A DNA stretch of 64,000 bases from Halolamina sediminis (GCF_001282785.1 NZ_CVUA01000001.1:124001-188000), one strand, 5' to 3'. Numbered from the stretch's first letter, positions 9,230 through 24,531 are shown. Numbers and translations are program-made. The notes: a model not told the origin generated them from the sequence alone.

Positions 9230-9245
9230 TCCGACGCCCTTAAGT
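9230..9245 (+). promoter_or_regulatory. rrn promoter repeat 2
   Basis: TCCGACGCCCTTAAGT, the second copy of the promoter motif, 104 bases after the first. It is the promoter nearest to the 16S gene, leaving a leader of roughly 230 bases that includes the processing stem. Confidence 0.65.
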
Positions 9246-9373
9246 GGAAACGGGCACTCGGAAGAAATACGCAGAGGGCAGCGGGGTTCGTGCCGAGGTC
9301 GGCTCGGCGAACCGCTGTCTGCGACGGATGAGGATTCCGCCCCCCCGGTCCGCCGTAGGACGGAATCTGATGT

Positions 9374-9401
9374 GAGCTTTGGTAGTTCGGTGTCCCCCGG
9401 T
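9374..9401 (+). other. 16S processing stem, 5' strand with BHB half
   Basis: GAGCTTTGGTAGTTC at 9374-9388 pairs perfectly with 11047-11061 downstream of 16S. Inside it follow GGTG (9389-9392, pairs with CACC), the 3-base bulge TCC (9393-9395) and CCCGGT (pairs with ACCGGG). Together with the TTA bulge on the other strand this is a canonical bulge-helix-bulge cut by the tRNA splicing endonuclease. Confidence 0.85.
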
Positions 9402-9502
9402 TCGGCCGGTGGACAGCGAACGGTAACCGATACGCAATACCAGATTGGTAACGATCACATCGTGTGATCCGACCCGCCACCCACGTGCATCAGCACGTAC
9501 AC

Positions 9503-10974
<1,472 letters not shown>

Positions 10975-11025
10975 CTGACCGGGATCTGCCCTCTGGGCAG
11001 ACCCACCTTTCGCCGTTCGGTGTTT

Positions 11026-11061
11026 CCGGTTCGACCGGGCACCTTAGAACTACCAAAGCTC
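11026..11061 (+). other. 16S processing stem, 3' strand with BHB half
   Basis: CCGG (11026-11029) and ACCGGG (11034-11039) pair with the leader; CACC (11040-11043) forms the central 4-bp helix; TTA (11044-11046) is the second bulge; GAACTACCAAAGCTC (11047-11061) completes the outer stem. The tRNA-Ala gene starts five bases later. Confidence 0.85.
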
Positions 11062-11065
11062 CATA

Positions 11066-11137
11066 GGGCTCGTAGCTCAGTGGGAGAGTGCCTCCTTTGC
11101 AAGGAGGATGCCCGGGGTTCGAATCCCCGCGAGTCCA
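11066..11137 (+). tRNA. tRNA-Ala (TGC)
   Basis: A 72-nt tRNA in the 16S-23S spacer. The acceptor stem is GGGCTCG with CGAGTCC, the discriminator is A, the anticodon loop CTTTGCAA gives anticodon TGC, and the T arm carries GGTTCGAATCC. CCA is not encoded. A tRNA-Ala in this spacer is the standard archaeal arrangement. Confidence 0.97.
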
Positions 11138-11291
11138 TCTCGGATAGAAGGAAACCGTGCGGGTTATATGCCCGACGGAAGTACGATGGAATCCAGAACG
11201 ATCGATGCACCAGACCGCGAGAGCGCGTCTGGGAAGGGTCAGAGTACGCTCCCGTGACACCCACGGGACGTACGTTGACGACCGTGTGTAA

Positions 11292-11322
11292 GCGTAGTCC
11301 AGGCACCCACTGGACCCGTTCA
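11292..11322 (+). other. 23S processing stem, 5' strand with BHB half
   Basis: GCGTAGTCCAG (11292-11302) pairs with CTGGACTACGC downstream of 23S; GCAC (11303-11306) pairs with GTGC; CCA (11307-11309) is the bulge; CTGGACCCGTTCA (11310-11322) pairs with TGAACGGGTCCAG. This is a second perfect bulge-helix-bulge. CGATTACCG (11350-11358) adds a short inner stem next to the 23S 5' end. Confidence 0.85.
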
Positions 11323-11361
11323 CCCGGGTTGCAGTGGAACGACGATAGACGATTACCGACA

Positions 11362-14270
<2,909 letters not shown>

Positions 14271-14303
14271 CGGTAATCGGATATCTCTGCACTGCACCCG
14301 TTT

Positions 14304-14334
14304 TGAACGGGTCCAGGTGCGAACTGGACTACGC
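14304..14334 (+). other. 23S processing stem, 3' strand with BHB half
   Basis: TGAACGGGTCCAG (14304-14316), GTGC (14317-14320), bulge GAA (14321-14323) and CTGGACTACGC (14324-14334) form the partner strand of the 23S bulge-helix-bulge stem. Confidence 0.85.
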
Positions 14335-14354
14335 TTATTGACACGGTTCGATCA

Positions 14355-14397
14355 CACCGAGCATGGTTTGCTCGCGGTTCGATTCCGCGACTCGGCG
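14355..14397 (+). ncRNA. tRNA-like half structure in front of 5S rRNA
   Basis: Immediately before 5S the precursor can fold into an acceptor-like stem (CACCGAG 14355-14361 with CTCGGCG 14391-14397, one mismatch) stacked on a T-arm mimic with a 6-bp stem TCGCGG/CCGCGA and the 7-base loop TTCGATT. D and anticodon arms are missing. In Haloferax volcanii tRNase Z is reported to mature the 5S 5' end at such a structure; here the predicted cut falls exactly at the 5S start. An RNase Z gene is present at 52.7 kb. Confidence 0.8.
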
Positions 14398-14518
14398 TGA
14401 GACGGCCAGAGTGGTGAGGCAACACCCGTACCCATCCCGAACACGGAAGTTAAGCTCACCTACGTGTGGGCGAGTACTGGCGTGGGCGACCCGCTGGGAA
14501 AGTGCACTCGCCGTCTCT
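14398..14518 (+). rRNA. rrf: 5S ribosomal RNA
   Basis: About 121 nt, with the archaeal 5S core CCCGTACCCATCCCGAACAC and GTTAAGCTCACC, and terminal pairing AGACGGC with GCCGTCT. Ends are set by that helix and may be off by one or two bases. It is the last rRNA of the operon. Confidence 0.93.
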
Positions 14519-14649
14519 CTATTCATTGCGGTATACTTGACGTTGTGAGGGGTGAGCGAGTCGATCGCTCTCCGCTCGATCTCCGTGACACACAGCGAAA
14601 GCGCCCGATACGGTACGCTTAAACGACTGAGTGTCCAACCACCAACCGC

Positions 14650-14725
14650 GCCAAGGTGGCAGAGTTCGGCCTAACGCAGCGGCCTGCAGAGCCGCCCACC
14701 GCCGGTTCAAATCCGGCCCTTGGCT
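14650..14725 (+). tRNA. tRNA-Cys (GCA)
   Basis: A 76-nt tRNA with acceptor GCCAAGG/CCTTGGC, discriminator T as expected for cysteine tRNA, anticodon loop CTGCAGA with anticodon GCA, and T arm GGTTCAAATCC. CCA is not encoded. It lies 131 bases beyond 5S; a GCTTAAAC box about 30 bases upstream suggests that it can also be transcribed on its own. Confidence 0.95.
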
Positions 14726-14867
14726 TACTTACTGTCGACGACAAACAAGCAGCGCGAGCGACTCGACTTTCGATCGCGGGCACCGCCTCGACCTCTCCGT
14801 ATCTCGCGAGAACACCCCGAGACTGTGTCCGCATCTCCGTTCGGCGCCCCGAGTTCGAGGCTGCCGA

Positions 14868-15347
14868 CTACGAGCTGTCCCGCCCGGCCGCGTGCGCGGC
14901 GAGTAGTTCCGCGCGCTCGTGTCGTCCCAGTCGCTCGTAGGCGTCGGCCTCGTACGCAAGCGAGAGCACCGGCACCGATCGCCCGTCGAGTTCGACGAAC
15001 GTCCGGTGTGTTTCGACGTTCACCGGCGGCTCCCACGTCCCGTCGGGCCGCCGTTTCTGGACTGCGCCCATGATCTCGACCCGCAGCCCGTGCAGTTCGA
15101 GTGCGCCGAAGTAGGACGTGATCCGATCGGTCGTCGAGTGTGACACGGGATCGACGACTCGATTCTCGAACGTCTCCGCGATCGCGTACGCCCCGGGCGC
15201 GGTCGTCTGTACGTCGACGTCGTCGGGCTCGACGGGGACGCCCTGGAGCGCGAAACTGGCGCTGCCGGTGAGAGCCCACGGCACGTCGTCCACCTCAGCT
15301 GCCAGCGTTTCGATCGCGTCCCGGTACTGTGCGTCGAGGGCCGGCAC
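14868..15347 (-). CDS. Nucleotidyltransferase-fold protein
   Basis: A 159-aa protein whose N-terminal part reads WALTGSASFALQGVPVEPDDVDVQT. This is the GS-x(n)-DxD pattern of the pol-beta/AbiEii-like nucleotidyltransferase fold, used for nucleotide transfer to proteins or RNA. The substrate is unknown. The gene ends 2 bases after uspA and is probably cotranscribed with it. No HEPN or kinase partner of a toxin-antitoxin pair is seen next to it. Confidence 0.7.
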   Translation of the reverse strand: MPALDAQYRDAIETLAAEVDDVPWALTGSASFALQGVPVEPDDVDVQTTAPGAYAIAETFENRVVDPVSHSTTDRITSYFGALELHGLRVEIMGAVQKRRPDGTWEPPVNVETHRTFVELDGRSVPVLSLAYEADAYERLGRHERAELLAAHAAGRDSS

Positions 15348-15349
15348 GC

Positions 15350-15799
15350 CTACGCGTCGACCTCGGTTTTCTCCACCAGCACGGGCCGCTCCGTTAGTCG
15401 GAGCACCCGGTCGGTGACGCTGCCAAGCAGCGCGCGGTACTCGTCCGGCCGGCGTTTCGTTCCGAGCACGAGCAGGTCGGCATCGGTCTCGCCGGCGTAG
15501 TCGACGATCACGTTCGACGGGCGCCCGTGCCGGAGCGCGTCGACGCAGTCGATGCCGGCGTCGCTCGCGCGCTTCCGGATATCCGCGATCGTCTCCTCCC
15601 CGTGTTCTTCGAGTGCGTGTTCGGGGCCTTCGGCCTCGTCGACGTACTCGTCGCCGCTGTAGGCGTTGTAGACGCTCTCGTCAACCACGTACAGCACGTG
15701 GAGCTTGGCGTCGTGTGCGGCCGCGAGCTCGATCGCGTGGGATTCAGCGTCCGTGGAGGCGGCAGTTCCGTCGGTCGACAGCAGGATCCGGTCGTACAT
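15350..15799 (-). CDS. Universal stress protein UspA family
   Basis: A 149-aa single-domain Usp beginning MYDRILLSTDGTAAST and ending with the ATP-binding type motif LLVLGTKRRPDEYRALLGSVTDRVLRLTERPVLV. Usp proteins bind ATP or AMP and respond to stress; the specific role is unknown. The start at 15799 is chosen because the family begins at this beta strand; an in-frame ATG at 15832 adds a cysteine-rich tail not typical of Usp. Confidence 0.85.
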   Translation of the reverse strand: MYDRILLSTDGTAASTDAESHAIELAAAHDAKLHVLYVVDESVYNAYSGDEYVDEAEGPEHALEEHGEETIADIRKRASDAGIDCVDALRHGRPSNVIVDYAGETDADLLVLGTKRRPDEYRALLGSVTDRVLRLTERPVLVEKTEVDA

Positions 15800-15899
15800 C
15801 GTCCCGACGTTACACTGACAGCTACAAATCACCTCGGTATTGGCTCCTCTGTCTCCGAAAGAGGAACCGTTTTTACGCCGGGTCTACCACCATCAGGAC

Positions 15900-16403
15900 A
15901 TGCAACGACGCGCTGTGGCAGTCGCCGCCGCTCTCTTCCTGATCGTGGGGGCGCTGTCGCTCGGACTGGTCCTCACTTCCGAGGCACCGGCGCTCAATGC
16001 GGCGGACGATTCCGTCTACCAGGAAGGTGACGAACTCTCCGTCGGCGACCGGACGTACACCGTCGCCACGGTCGAGGCAACCGAGTCCAGCGGCGGCGGC
16101 CACGGTGGTGGCGGCGGCACGACGTACGAGGCGGTGATCGAGTGGCAGAACGAGAGCGGGGCGACCCAGAGCGCCTCGGTCGGCCAGCACGGCAACGTCA
16201 CGCTCTCGGGGGAGACGTTCTTCGCCCACTTCGAGTCGGGCGAGGAGGTCGTCATCTCCTCGAACTTCGAGACGCTTCGACAGTACAACACCGCGACCGA
16301 GCAGTACCAGGAGCACACTAACGGGCTCTGGGGCGTCAGCATCCTCACCGGCAGCACCCTGATCCTCCTGCTCGGGATGGCGTACCTCCCCTCGCGGTAC
16401 TGA
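15900..16403 (+). CDS. Membrane-anchored protein, unknown function
   Basis: A 167-aa protein with an N-terminal hydrophobic segment (residues 5-22, VAVAAALFLIVGALSLGLVL), an exported soluble middle with a glycine/histidine run (GGGHGGGGG) and a C-terminal transmembrane helix (about 140-160). Both ends anchored with a central extracytoplasmic domain is the likely topology. The ATG at 15900 follows a TTTTTACG box by about 25 bases. No family was recognised. Confidence 0.75.
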   Translation: MQRRAVAVAAALFLIVGALSLGLVLTSEAPALNAADDSVYQEGDELSVGDRTYTVATVEATESSGGGHGGGGGTTYEAVIEWQNESGATQSASVGQHGNVTLSGETFFAHFESGEEVVISSNFETLRQYNTATEQYQEHTNGLWGVSILTGSTLILLLGMAYLPSRY

Positions 16404-16415
16404 GCGGCCTCGTTT

Positions 16416-16775
16416 TCACTCCGCCGTCCCGAACAGTTCTTCGGCGAAGTAGCGGTCGTAGTGCCGCCGGCAGCCGGGGTTGAACTCCGCGCCACAGTCC
16501 GGACAGCGGTCCTCGCAGTCGACGTACTCCGCGACGGTCAGCACCGTTCCACAGACGCCACACAGCACCGCGTCGGCCTCCGCGTCGTCTCTCCCTCCGT
16601 CACCCCACCGTTCCGGCTCGTGATCGGCGGCCGCGAGGTGACACTCGTAGCACGGGTAGAACGTTTCACAGCACGGGAACCGGATCGCGATCACGTCGAG
16701 TTCGCTGTCGTAGTGGCGACACCGCGTCTCCGGGCCGACGTCGACGCCCCGGACCGTGTGACGGTGGACATCCAT
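16416..16775 (-). CDS. CHY zinc finger protein
   Basis: A 119-aa protein with the CHY-type zinc-finger pattern: CRHYDSELDVIAIRFPCCETFYPCYECH, then CGVCG and CPDCGAEFNPGC, giving enough Cys/His ligands for three zinc ions. Related domains occur in eukaryotic ubiquitin ligases (Pirh2), but the stand-alone archaeal form has no established role. It is separated by 91 bases from the ferredoxin gene on the same strand. Confidence 0.88.
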   Translation of the reverse strand: MDVHRHTVRGVDVGPETRCRHYDSELDVIAIRFPCCETFYPCYECHLAAADHEPERWGDGGRDDAEADAVLCGVCGTVLTVAEYVDCEDRCPDCGAEFNPGCRRHYDRYFAEELFGTAE

Positions 16776-16866
16776 GTGTGGCTCTCGGGCGTCCTGTCAC
16801 AAGGGCGCATCGGCACGTCGAACGCTCTCCGTGACCGGAAACTGTCGAAAAGAAATCGTGCCGCAG

Positions 16867-17451
16867 TCAGGGTGCCTCGCCCGTCTCCAGCGTGAAGTCG
16901 TCACGCGGGTAGGCGACGCAGGTCAGCGTGTAGCCGTTCTCGAGCTCCTCGTCCGAGAGCATCTCCTGATTGTCGTGCTCGACGAAGTCCTCGCTCGGGC
17001 CCTCTTGGACCTGTCCGGCACAGGACACACACTGCCCCTGCCGACAGGCGTAGGGGAGGTCGAACCCTTCCTCCTCGCCGGCGTCGAGGATGGGCTCGTT
17101 GTTCGGGAGTTCGACCGTCTCGCCCTGCTTGGTGAACTCCACTTCGAAGTACTCGACCTCGTCCTCGGGAATGGCGCCCGGCCCCGAGCCGCCGGCGTCG
17201 GTCTCACCTTCGAGCTCACCCTCCTCGGCAGCCTCGCCGCCGACCGCGGCTGCGGGCGCGCCGCCGCCGCCGATGGATCGGTTGTACGGCTCCGGGAAAT
17301 CCGTCTCGGGCACGCTCGCGGCCCGGCGTTCGAGCACCTCCTCGGAGATGTCCGGGGCGGACTCCCACTCCGTCCCGCGAACGTAGTGGAACACCGTGAC
17401 CGCCCCGCTGAGGAGGACGGCCAGCCCCAGCGCGGTCGTGTTCACAGCCAT
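16867..17451 (-). CDS. Membrane-anchored [2Fe-2S] ferredoxin
   Basis: A 194-aa protein with one N-terminal transmembrane helix (residues 4-24), a low-complexity Gly/Ala/Glu linker (about 60-95), and a plant-type ferredoxin domain whose ligands are CRQGQCVSC and a distal TCVAYP cysteine. It carries one-electron redox equivalents near the membrane; the partner is unknown. The N-terminal anchor is unlike the soluble haloarchaeal ferredoxin. Confidence 0.87.
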   Translation of the reverse strand: MAVNTTALGLAVLLSGAVTVFHYVRGTEWESAPDISEEVLERRAASVPETDFPEPYNRSIGGGGAPAAAVGGEAAEEGELEGETDAGGSGPGAIPEDEVEYFEVEFTKQGETVELPNNEPILDAGEEEGFDLPYACRQGQCVSCAGQVQEGPSEDFVEHDNQEMLSDEELENGYTLTCVAYPRDDFTLETGEAP

Positions 17452-17513
17452 ACTCGGGATTATTGGTTGCCCGGGTTAAGGTGGTTGTGATTCCGCGCGT
17501 CGGCTGCCCGCGT

Positions 17514-20468
<2,955 letters not shown>

Positions 20469-21077
20469 CTACTCTAACTCGTAGGTCGCGTCGACGCTGG
20501 CGGTGAACTCGACCTGCCCGGCCGGCACGCCGGCGCTCACCTCCGTCGCGAGCGCCTCCTCGACGATGCTGTCGAACCCCATCGACTCCTTCGTGGCGAG
20601 GCTGACGACCGACCCGAGCGTGTGGCCGTCGGCGTTCGCGACGATCTCGGCTTGCTCTCTGGCGTTCTCCGTAGCGGCGCCGAGCAGCTCTTCGCGGAGT
20701 GCTTCGCGCCGGGACTCGGTCACGCGAGGCTCCGTCCGGCTCACCGTCCCTCCGGCGGCCGCGACGGCGTTCGCCACGTCGTCGCCGGGGAGCCCGTCAC
20801 ACCGGAGTTCGACGGTCGCGCTGGCGACGTACGGGTCGTCGCAGTCGGGATCGAACAGCTCGTCGGCCGAGGTGACCGAGCGCCCGGTGACGCTGTCGGC
20901 CGCGTCGTCGACGGCGTCGGGAAGTTCCCGATCGAGCTCCGCGAGCCGGTCCTCGACCCGGCGCTGGGCGCCAGACACCGTCTCGCCGTACCCCTCGATC
21001 TCGACGACGAACACCGCGTACTCCGGCTCGGTTTCGACGGCGGCTTTCCCGGTGACTTCGACGGTCGGACTGCTCAT
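20469..21077 (-). CDS. SIMPL domain (DUF541) protein
   Basis: A 202-aa protein beginning MSSPTVEVTGKAAVETEPEYAVFVVEIEGYG, the typical SIMPL/DUF541 opening, with the later ALREELLGAATENAREQAEIVAN helix. SIMPL proteins are trimeric or oligomeric and often exported; here no signal peptide is visible, so it is probably cytoplasmic. The ATG at 21077 is chosen over 21164 because the domain begins immediately and the extra N-terminus is basic low-complexity sequence. Confidence 0.8.
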   Translation of the reverse strand: MSSPTVEVTGKAAVETEPEYAVFVVEIEGYGETVSGAQRRVEDRLAELDRELPDAVDDAADSVTGRSVTSADELFDPDCDDPYVASATVELRCDGLPGDDVANAVAAAGGTVSRTEPRVTESRREALREELLGAATENAREQAEIVANADGHTLGSVVSLATKESMGFDSIVEEALATEVSAGVPAGQVEFTASVDATYELE

Positions 21078-21123
21078 ACTCCTGTTGACGAAGCGAGCGG
21101 TATACGTTTTCGGGGCGAGACGC

Positions 21124-22035
21124 CTACTCCTCGAACTCCGCGACGCTCCCGAACTCGTCGTCACGGATCGCCGCCGCCAGCGCCCGCGTGTCTACTTCGT
21201 CGGGCATCTCCTGTGGGTACTTCTGTCGAAAGAAGCCCACGACGTTCGCCACGTCGCGTTCGAGCAGTTCGTCGGCGTTCTCGTGGTCGGTCGTGACCGC
21301 CTGCGGCCAGTCGAACACGGTGACCCCGCTCTCGGCGACGGCGACGTTGTGCTGGCTCATGTCGGCGTGGACGTACCCCGCGGCGTAGGCGTCACGGATC
21401 TCCCGCAGCAGGAGATCACAGACGCCGACGACCTGCTCGCTGGGGAGCGACGCTCGCTTGAGTTCAACGCCGTCGAACTTCTCCATCAGGATCGCGTGGC
21501 GGTTCTGGTCGACGGGCCGGGGGACGGCCACGTCGGGGTAGAGGTCGGTGAGCACCTCGTGCTCCCGCTCGGCGGCTTTCCGGGCGGTGTAGAACCACGA
21601 GACGTGGTTGCGGTCGGCGGTGTACTCCCGTTCCTTGTCGACTTTCCGGAACTCGGTGTAGCCTTCGCGGTGGAACTTCAGCGCCATCGGCTCGTAGGAC
21701 TGCACCTCGTACACGTCGCTCTCCTTGCCGACGCCGAGGGAGGCGCCCATCCCCTCGATCGTCCCGCGCTCGGAGAACGCCCGCAGCGCGAGGCAGTCGT
21801 ACCCCTCGAACGTGAGGCGGTACCCCTCGTACTGGATCGTCTTGCGCTCGATGAGTTCGCGGTCGGCACAGCGGTCGATCCGGTAGTCGACCTCTTCGGC
21901 GGTCATGTCGGCGTACTCGGGGAGCTTCTCGCGCTGGACCCACTCCGAGAAGCGCATCCCCTGTTCGAGCCCGGAGAGGAGGTAGAAGTCCTCGGGTTCG
22001 AGCTCGGCCATCACGCTCGCGACGTTGCCGACCAT
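21124..22035 (-). CDS. rio2: RIO2 family serine kinase
   Basis: A 303-aa atypical kinase of the RIO2 class, which acts in late small-subunit ribosome maturation. An N-terminal winged helix (residues 10-85) precedes the kinase domain. Visible signatures are GVGKESDVYEV (nucleotide loop), HADMSQHNV (catalytic Asp) and VFDWPQAV (metal-binding Asp). RIO1, its companion, is encoded at 45.7 kb. It starts the minus-strand run and diverges from lplA across a repeat-containing intergenic region. Confidence 0.93.
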   Translation of the reverse strand: MVGNVASVMAELEPEDFYLLSGLEQGMRFSEWVQREKLPEYADMTAEEVDYRIDRCADRELIERKTIQYEGYRLTFEGYDCLALRAFSERGTIEGMGASLGVGKESDVYEVQSYEPMALKFHREGYTEFRKVDKEREYTADRNHVSWFYTARKAAEREHEVLTDLYPDVAVPRPVDQNRHAILMEKFDGVELKRASLPSEQVVGVCDLLLREIRDAYAAGYVHADMSQHNVAVAESGVTVFDWPQAVTTDHENADELLERDVANVVGFFRQKYPQEMPDEVDTRALAAAIRDDEFGSVAEFEE

Positions 22036-22245
22036 ACTGGTCGTGGGTGATCCGTGGGAAAAAGGGTGCCGCGTTGTTCGTCTGCTTCTGTTGATTCGGT
22101 TCGGCTGTGGCTGGAGTCGGCAACACCGTGAAAGCCCCGATGCGTTCGACTCCCGCGGCTCGCTGCGGTCCTCAGTCGCTTCGCTCCCTGCGGTCCTTGC
22201 GTCGCCGGGGTTCGTCGAACACGTCGCCCCTTTCAGTCCCGCCCG

Positions 22246-22341
22246 ACCGCACAGCCCACACGCCTCCCCAGCCGACTCGCTCCCTTCGGTCGCTCGTCCC
22301 TCGCGCTCGGCTCGCGCACGGAGGCGCGAGCGCTTCGCGCC
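22246..22341 (+). repeat. Dispersed intergenic element, copy A (core)
   Basis: The 391-base gap between rio2 and lplA has no gene and holds this element. The core runs from CCGCACAGCCC to CGCTTCGCGCC and is shared with copies at 37.2 and 57.3 kb. It includes CTCCCCAGCCGACTCGCTCC and TCGTCCCTCGCGC and the hairpin CTCGCGC-ACGGAG-GCGCGAG (22311-22330). Sequence before the core (from about 22128, GTGAAAGCCCC to CCCCTTTCAGTCCC) is not found at the other two sites and may be a copy-specific left extension. It lies upstream of two divergent genes. Confidence 0.75.
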
Positions 22342-22425
22342 ACCGCAGCCGTGTCAAGGGCCGCCCCCCGCGTTGTCGGACAATCCCACCGCAACCGCTT
22401 TTCCCCTGCCCGCCCACCCGCGACC

Positions 22426-23244
22426 ATGACCGACCACGCCGACCGGGAGTGGCGGCTGATCCGCGAGGAGACCCGCCCCGGCCCGCTGCAGATGGCGCTG
22501 GACGAGGTGGCGGCCGAGACGGCCGCTGCCGGCGGCCCACGGACGGTTCGCGTCTACCGCTGGGCGCCGTCCTGCCTCTCCATGGGATACGGGCAGGACG
22601 TGGAGACGGTCGACTGGGAGCACTGCGAGGCGGCGGGTGTCGACGTGACCCGGCGGCAGACGGGCGGCGGCGGCATCTACCACGACAACGAGGGCGACAT
22701 CGCCTACTCCATCGCCGCGCCGGCCGACGAGCTCCCGGGCGAGCTGATCGAGAGCTACCACGAGCTCTGCCCGCCGATCCTCGACGCGTTCGCGCGGCTG
22801 GGCGTCGACGCCGACTTCGTCGACGAGGAGCGCCCGCCGATCTACGAGCCCGCGTGCTACCTCCGCGGGCTCCACCCCGCCCACGACGTGGTGAGCGACG
22901 GCGGCGCGGGCCGGAAGCTGGCGGGTAACGCCCAGTACCGCCGGAAGGACGCGGTGATCCAGCACGGCTCGATCACCTACGACGCCCGGCCCGAGGCCCA
23001 CCTCGCGGTGTTTTCCGACCCCGAGGTGACGCCCGAGGAGTTCTCCGAGCGCGTGGCGGGGATCACCGACCTCGTGGATGTGAGCCGTCCGGAGGTCGTC
23101 GACGCGTTCGAGACCGCGCTGCAGGAGTGGGCCGACGCCGACGAGGGGGCGTGGACCGAGGCAGAACTGGCGCGAGCAGAAGCGATCGCCGACGAAAAGT
23201 ACCGCAGCGACGCGTGGGTCCGCGAGCGCGACGCGGAGCGGTAG
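22426..23244 (+). CDS. Lipoate--protein ligase A family
   Basis: A 272-aa biotin/lipoate ligase-fold enzyme that attaches lipoate, or a related acyl group, to lysine of 2-oxoacid dehydrogenase or GCV-H domains. Seen are RRQTGGGGIYHDNEGDIAYSI (glycine loop) and GRKLAGNAQYRRKDAVIQHGS with the conserved lysine. The ATG at 22426 is the first that fits the family N-terminus; a longer reading frame runs back into the repeat and is not believable. Transcription starts between copy A of the repeat and this ATG. Confidence 0.88.
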   Translation: MTDHADREWRLIREETRPGPLQMALDEVAAETAAAGGPRTVRVYRWAPSCLSMGYGQDVETVDWEHCEAAGVDVTRRQTGGGGIYHDNEGDIAYSIAAPADELPGELIESYHELCPPILDAFARLGVDADFVDEERPPIYEPACYLRGLHPAHDVVSDGGAGRKLAGNAQYRRKDAVIQHGSITYDARPEAHLAVFSDPEVTPEEFSERVAGITDLVDVSRPEVVDAFETALQEWADADEGAWTEAELARAEAIADEKYRSDAWVRERDAER

Positions 23245-23292
23245 TCTCAGCCACCCGACTACTTTTGGTGCCGGCGATCACGCTCACGACCG

Positions 23293-24531
23293 ATGAGCGA
23301 TTCGAGCCCTCCGATCGCCGACCTGCGGGACGCCGCGGTTCCGCTGGGCGGCACCGACCCGGAAGTCACGATCGACAGCGATGCGGCCGGCGCGCTGCGG
23401 GACACGGTCGGCGACGCCGACCTGGTCGCGCTCGGGGAGACCTCTCACGGTGCACGGGCACAGTTCCGACTCAAACACCGCTTGATCCGGTTTCTGGTCG
23501 AGGAGGCGGGGGTCCGCACGTTCGCGCTGGAGGAGGACTTCAACTGGGTCCGCCGGATCGACGACTACGTCGCCGAGGGCGAGGGCGACGTCGAGACGCT
23601 GCTGCTGCACGCTCGGATCAACTGGCCCTGGAAAACCGCGGAACTCGTCGACCTGTTCGACTGGATGCGCGCCTTCAACGAGGGTCGCCCCGCCGACGAC
23701 CGGCTCCGGGTGTACGGCTTCGACACCAGTTCGTTCGAGCGCGTCGCCGACGCCCTCTCGACCTTTTTCGACACCGTCGACGCCGAGGTGCCCGACGTTC
23801 GCGATCGTCTCGATGCGCTCGCCGGCGAGGACGAGGGGGCCGCGACCGACGCAGCGTCGTGGCTGGTCGACGCGCTCCCGCCGCTGTTCGAGGAGCACGA
23901 GGCGTGGGAAGCGCGCTGCTCCAGCCGAGCCTTGGCGTTTGCCCGCTGGCAGTCGACGCTGCTCGAACAGGCACTCGCGCTCGCGGACCGCAACGGCCCC
24001 GGCGGCTTCGGGCGCCGTGACGAGGCGATGGCCGCGAACGCCTCGTGGATCGTCGACGATGCCGGCGCGGATCGGGCGGTGCTCTGGGCGCACAACGTCC
24101 ACCTCGCCCGCGGCGAGCTCGACGACGAGCTGTTGGGGGCCGCCGGTCGGACGATGGGCGACCGGCTCGCGGCACGCCACGGCGACGACTACGTCCCGAT
24201 CGGCGTCGGCCTCGGCGGCGGCGAGTACCTCGCGATGGACGCGGCGACGATGGGGCCGGCGACGCCGACGGTCCCGGAGCCGCCGGCCGGGTCGATCCCG
24301 GACGCCTTCTCGCGGCTCGAGGCCGAGACGCCGTTCGTCCCGGCCGCGGCGCTTCACGGGCGGGAGTCGATCGCCGACTGGCTCGACGCCGAGCCCCGAC
24401 GGCACCGCATCAGCGGAATGGTCGAGGACGGCGAGTCGCTGACGTACGTCGCGTCGGACCTCACGGAGTTCGACGGCTTCGCGTTCGTCCGGACGACAGG
24501 CCCGACCCGCCACCTCGGGCTGGACGACTGA
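23293..24531 (+). CDS. Erythromycin esterase-like protein
   Basis: A 412-aa EreA/ChaN-type hydrolase. Family motifs are [22 protein letters not shown] with the GExSHG loop, [10 protein letters not shown] and [12 protein letters not shown] with a conserved His. Bacterial EreA opens the macrolide lactone ring; macrolides act poorly on archaeal ribosomes, so the physiological substrate is probably another lactone or ester. It lies 48 bases after lplA on the same strand and may be cotranscribed. Confidence 0.87.
   Translation: MSDSSPPIADLRDAAVPLGGTDPEVTIDSDAAGALRDTVGDADLVALGETSHGARAQFRLKHRLIRFLVEEAGVRTFALEEDFNWVRRIDDYVAEGEGDVETLLLHARINWPWKTAELVDLFDWMRAFNEGRPADDRLRVYGFDTSSFERVADALSTFFDTVDAEVPDVRDRLDALAGEDEGAATDAASWLVDALPPLFEEHEAWEARCSSRALAFARWQSTLLEQALALADRNGPGGFGRRDEAMAANASWIVDDAGADRAVLWAHNVHLARGELDDELLGAAGRTMGDRLAARHGDDYVPIGVGLGGGEYLAMDAATMGPATPTVPEPPAGSIPDAFSRLEAETPFVPAAALHGRESIADWLDAEPRRHRISGMVEDGESLTYVASDLTEFDGFAFVRTTGPTRHLGLDD

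Larger units (their letters stand above)
8927..9502 (+). promoter_or_regulatory. rRNA operon promoter and leader region
   Basis: A 576-base gene-free stretch between MC1 and 16S. It holds two promoter-like repeats about 104 bases apart (listed separately), a GATTCCG/CGGAATC inverted repeat at 9333-9367 and the 5' half of the 16S processing stem (9374-9401). I see no coding potential here. Multiple spaced promoters followed by a processing stem is the usual arrangement of haloarchaeal rrn operons. Confidence 0.8.

Noticed and set aside
14355-14397. An additional tRNA gene before 5S
   Set aside because: Only acceptor-like and T arms can form; there is no D arm or anticodon arm, so it is a processing signal and not a tRNA.
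14868-15347. Toxin-antitoxin role (MNT/HEPN or AbiE) for the nucleotidyltransferase-like gene
   Set aside because: No HEPN or AbiE partner is next to it; the neighbour is a UspA protein.
22107-22425. An N-terminal extension or separate gene upstream of lplA
   Set aside because: The open frame is within the dispersed repeat, low in complexity, and the lipoate ligase family start fits the ATG at 22426.
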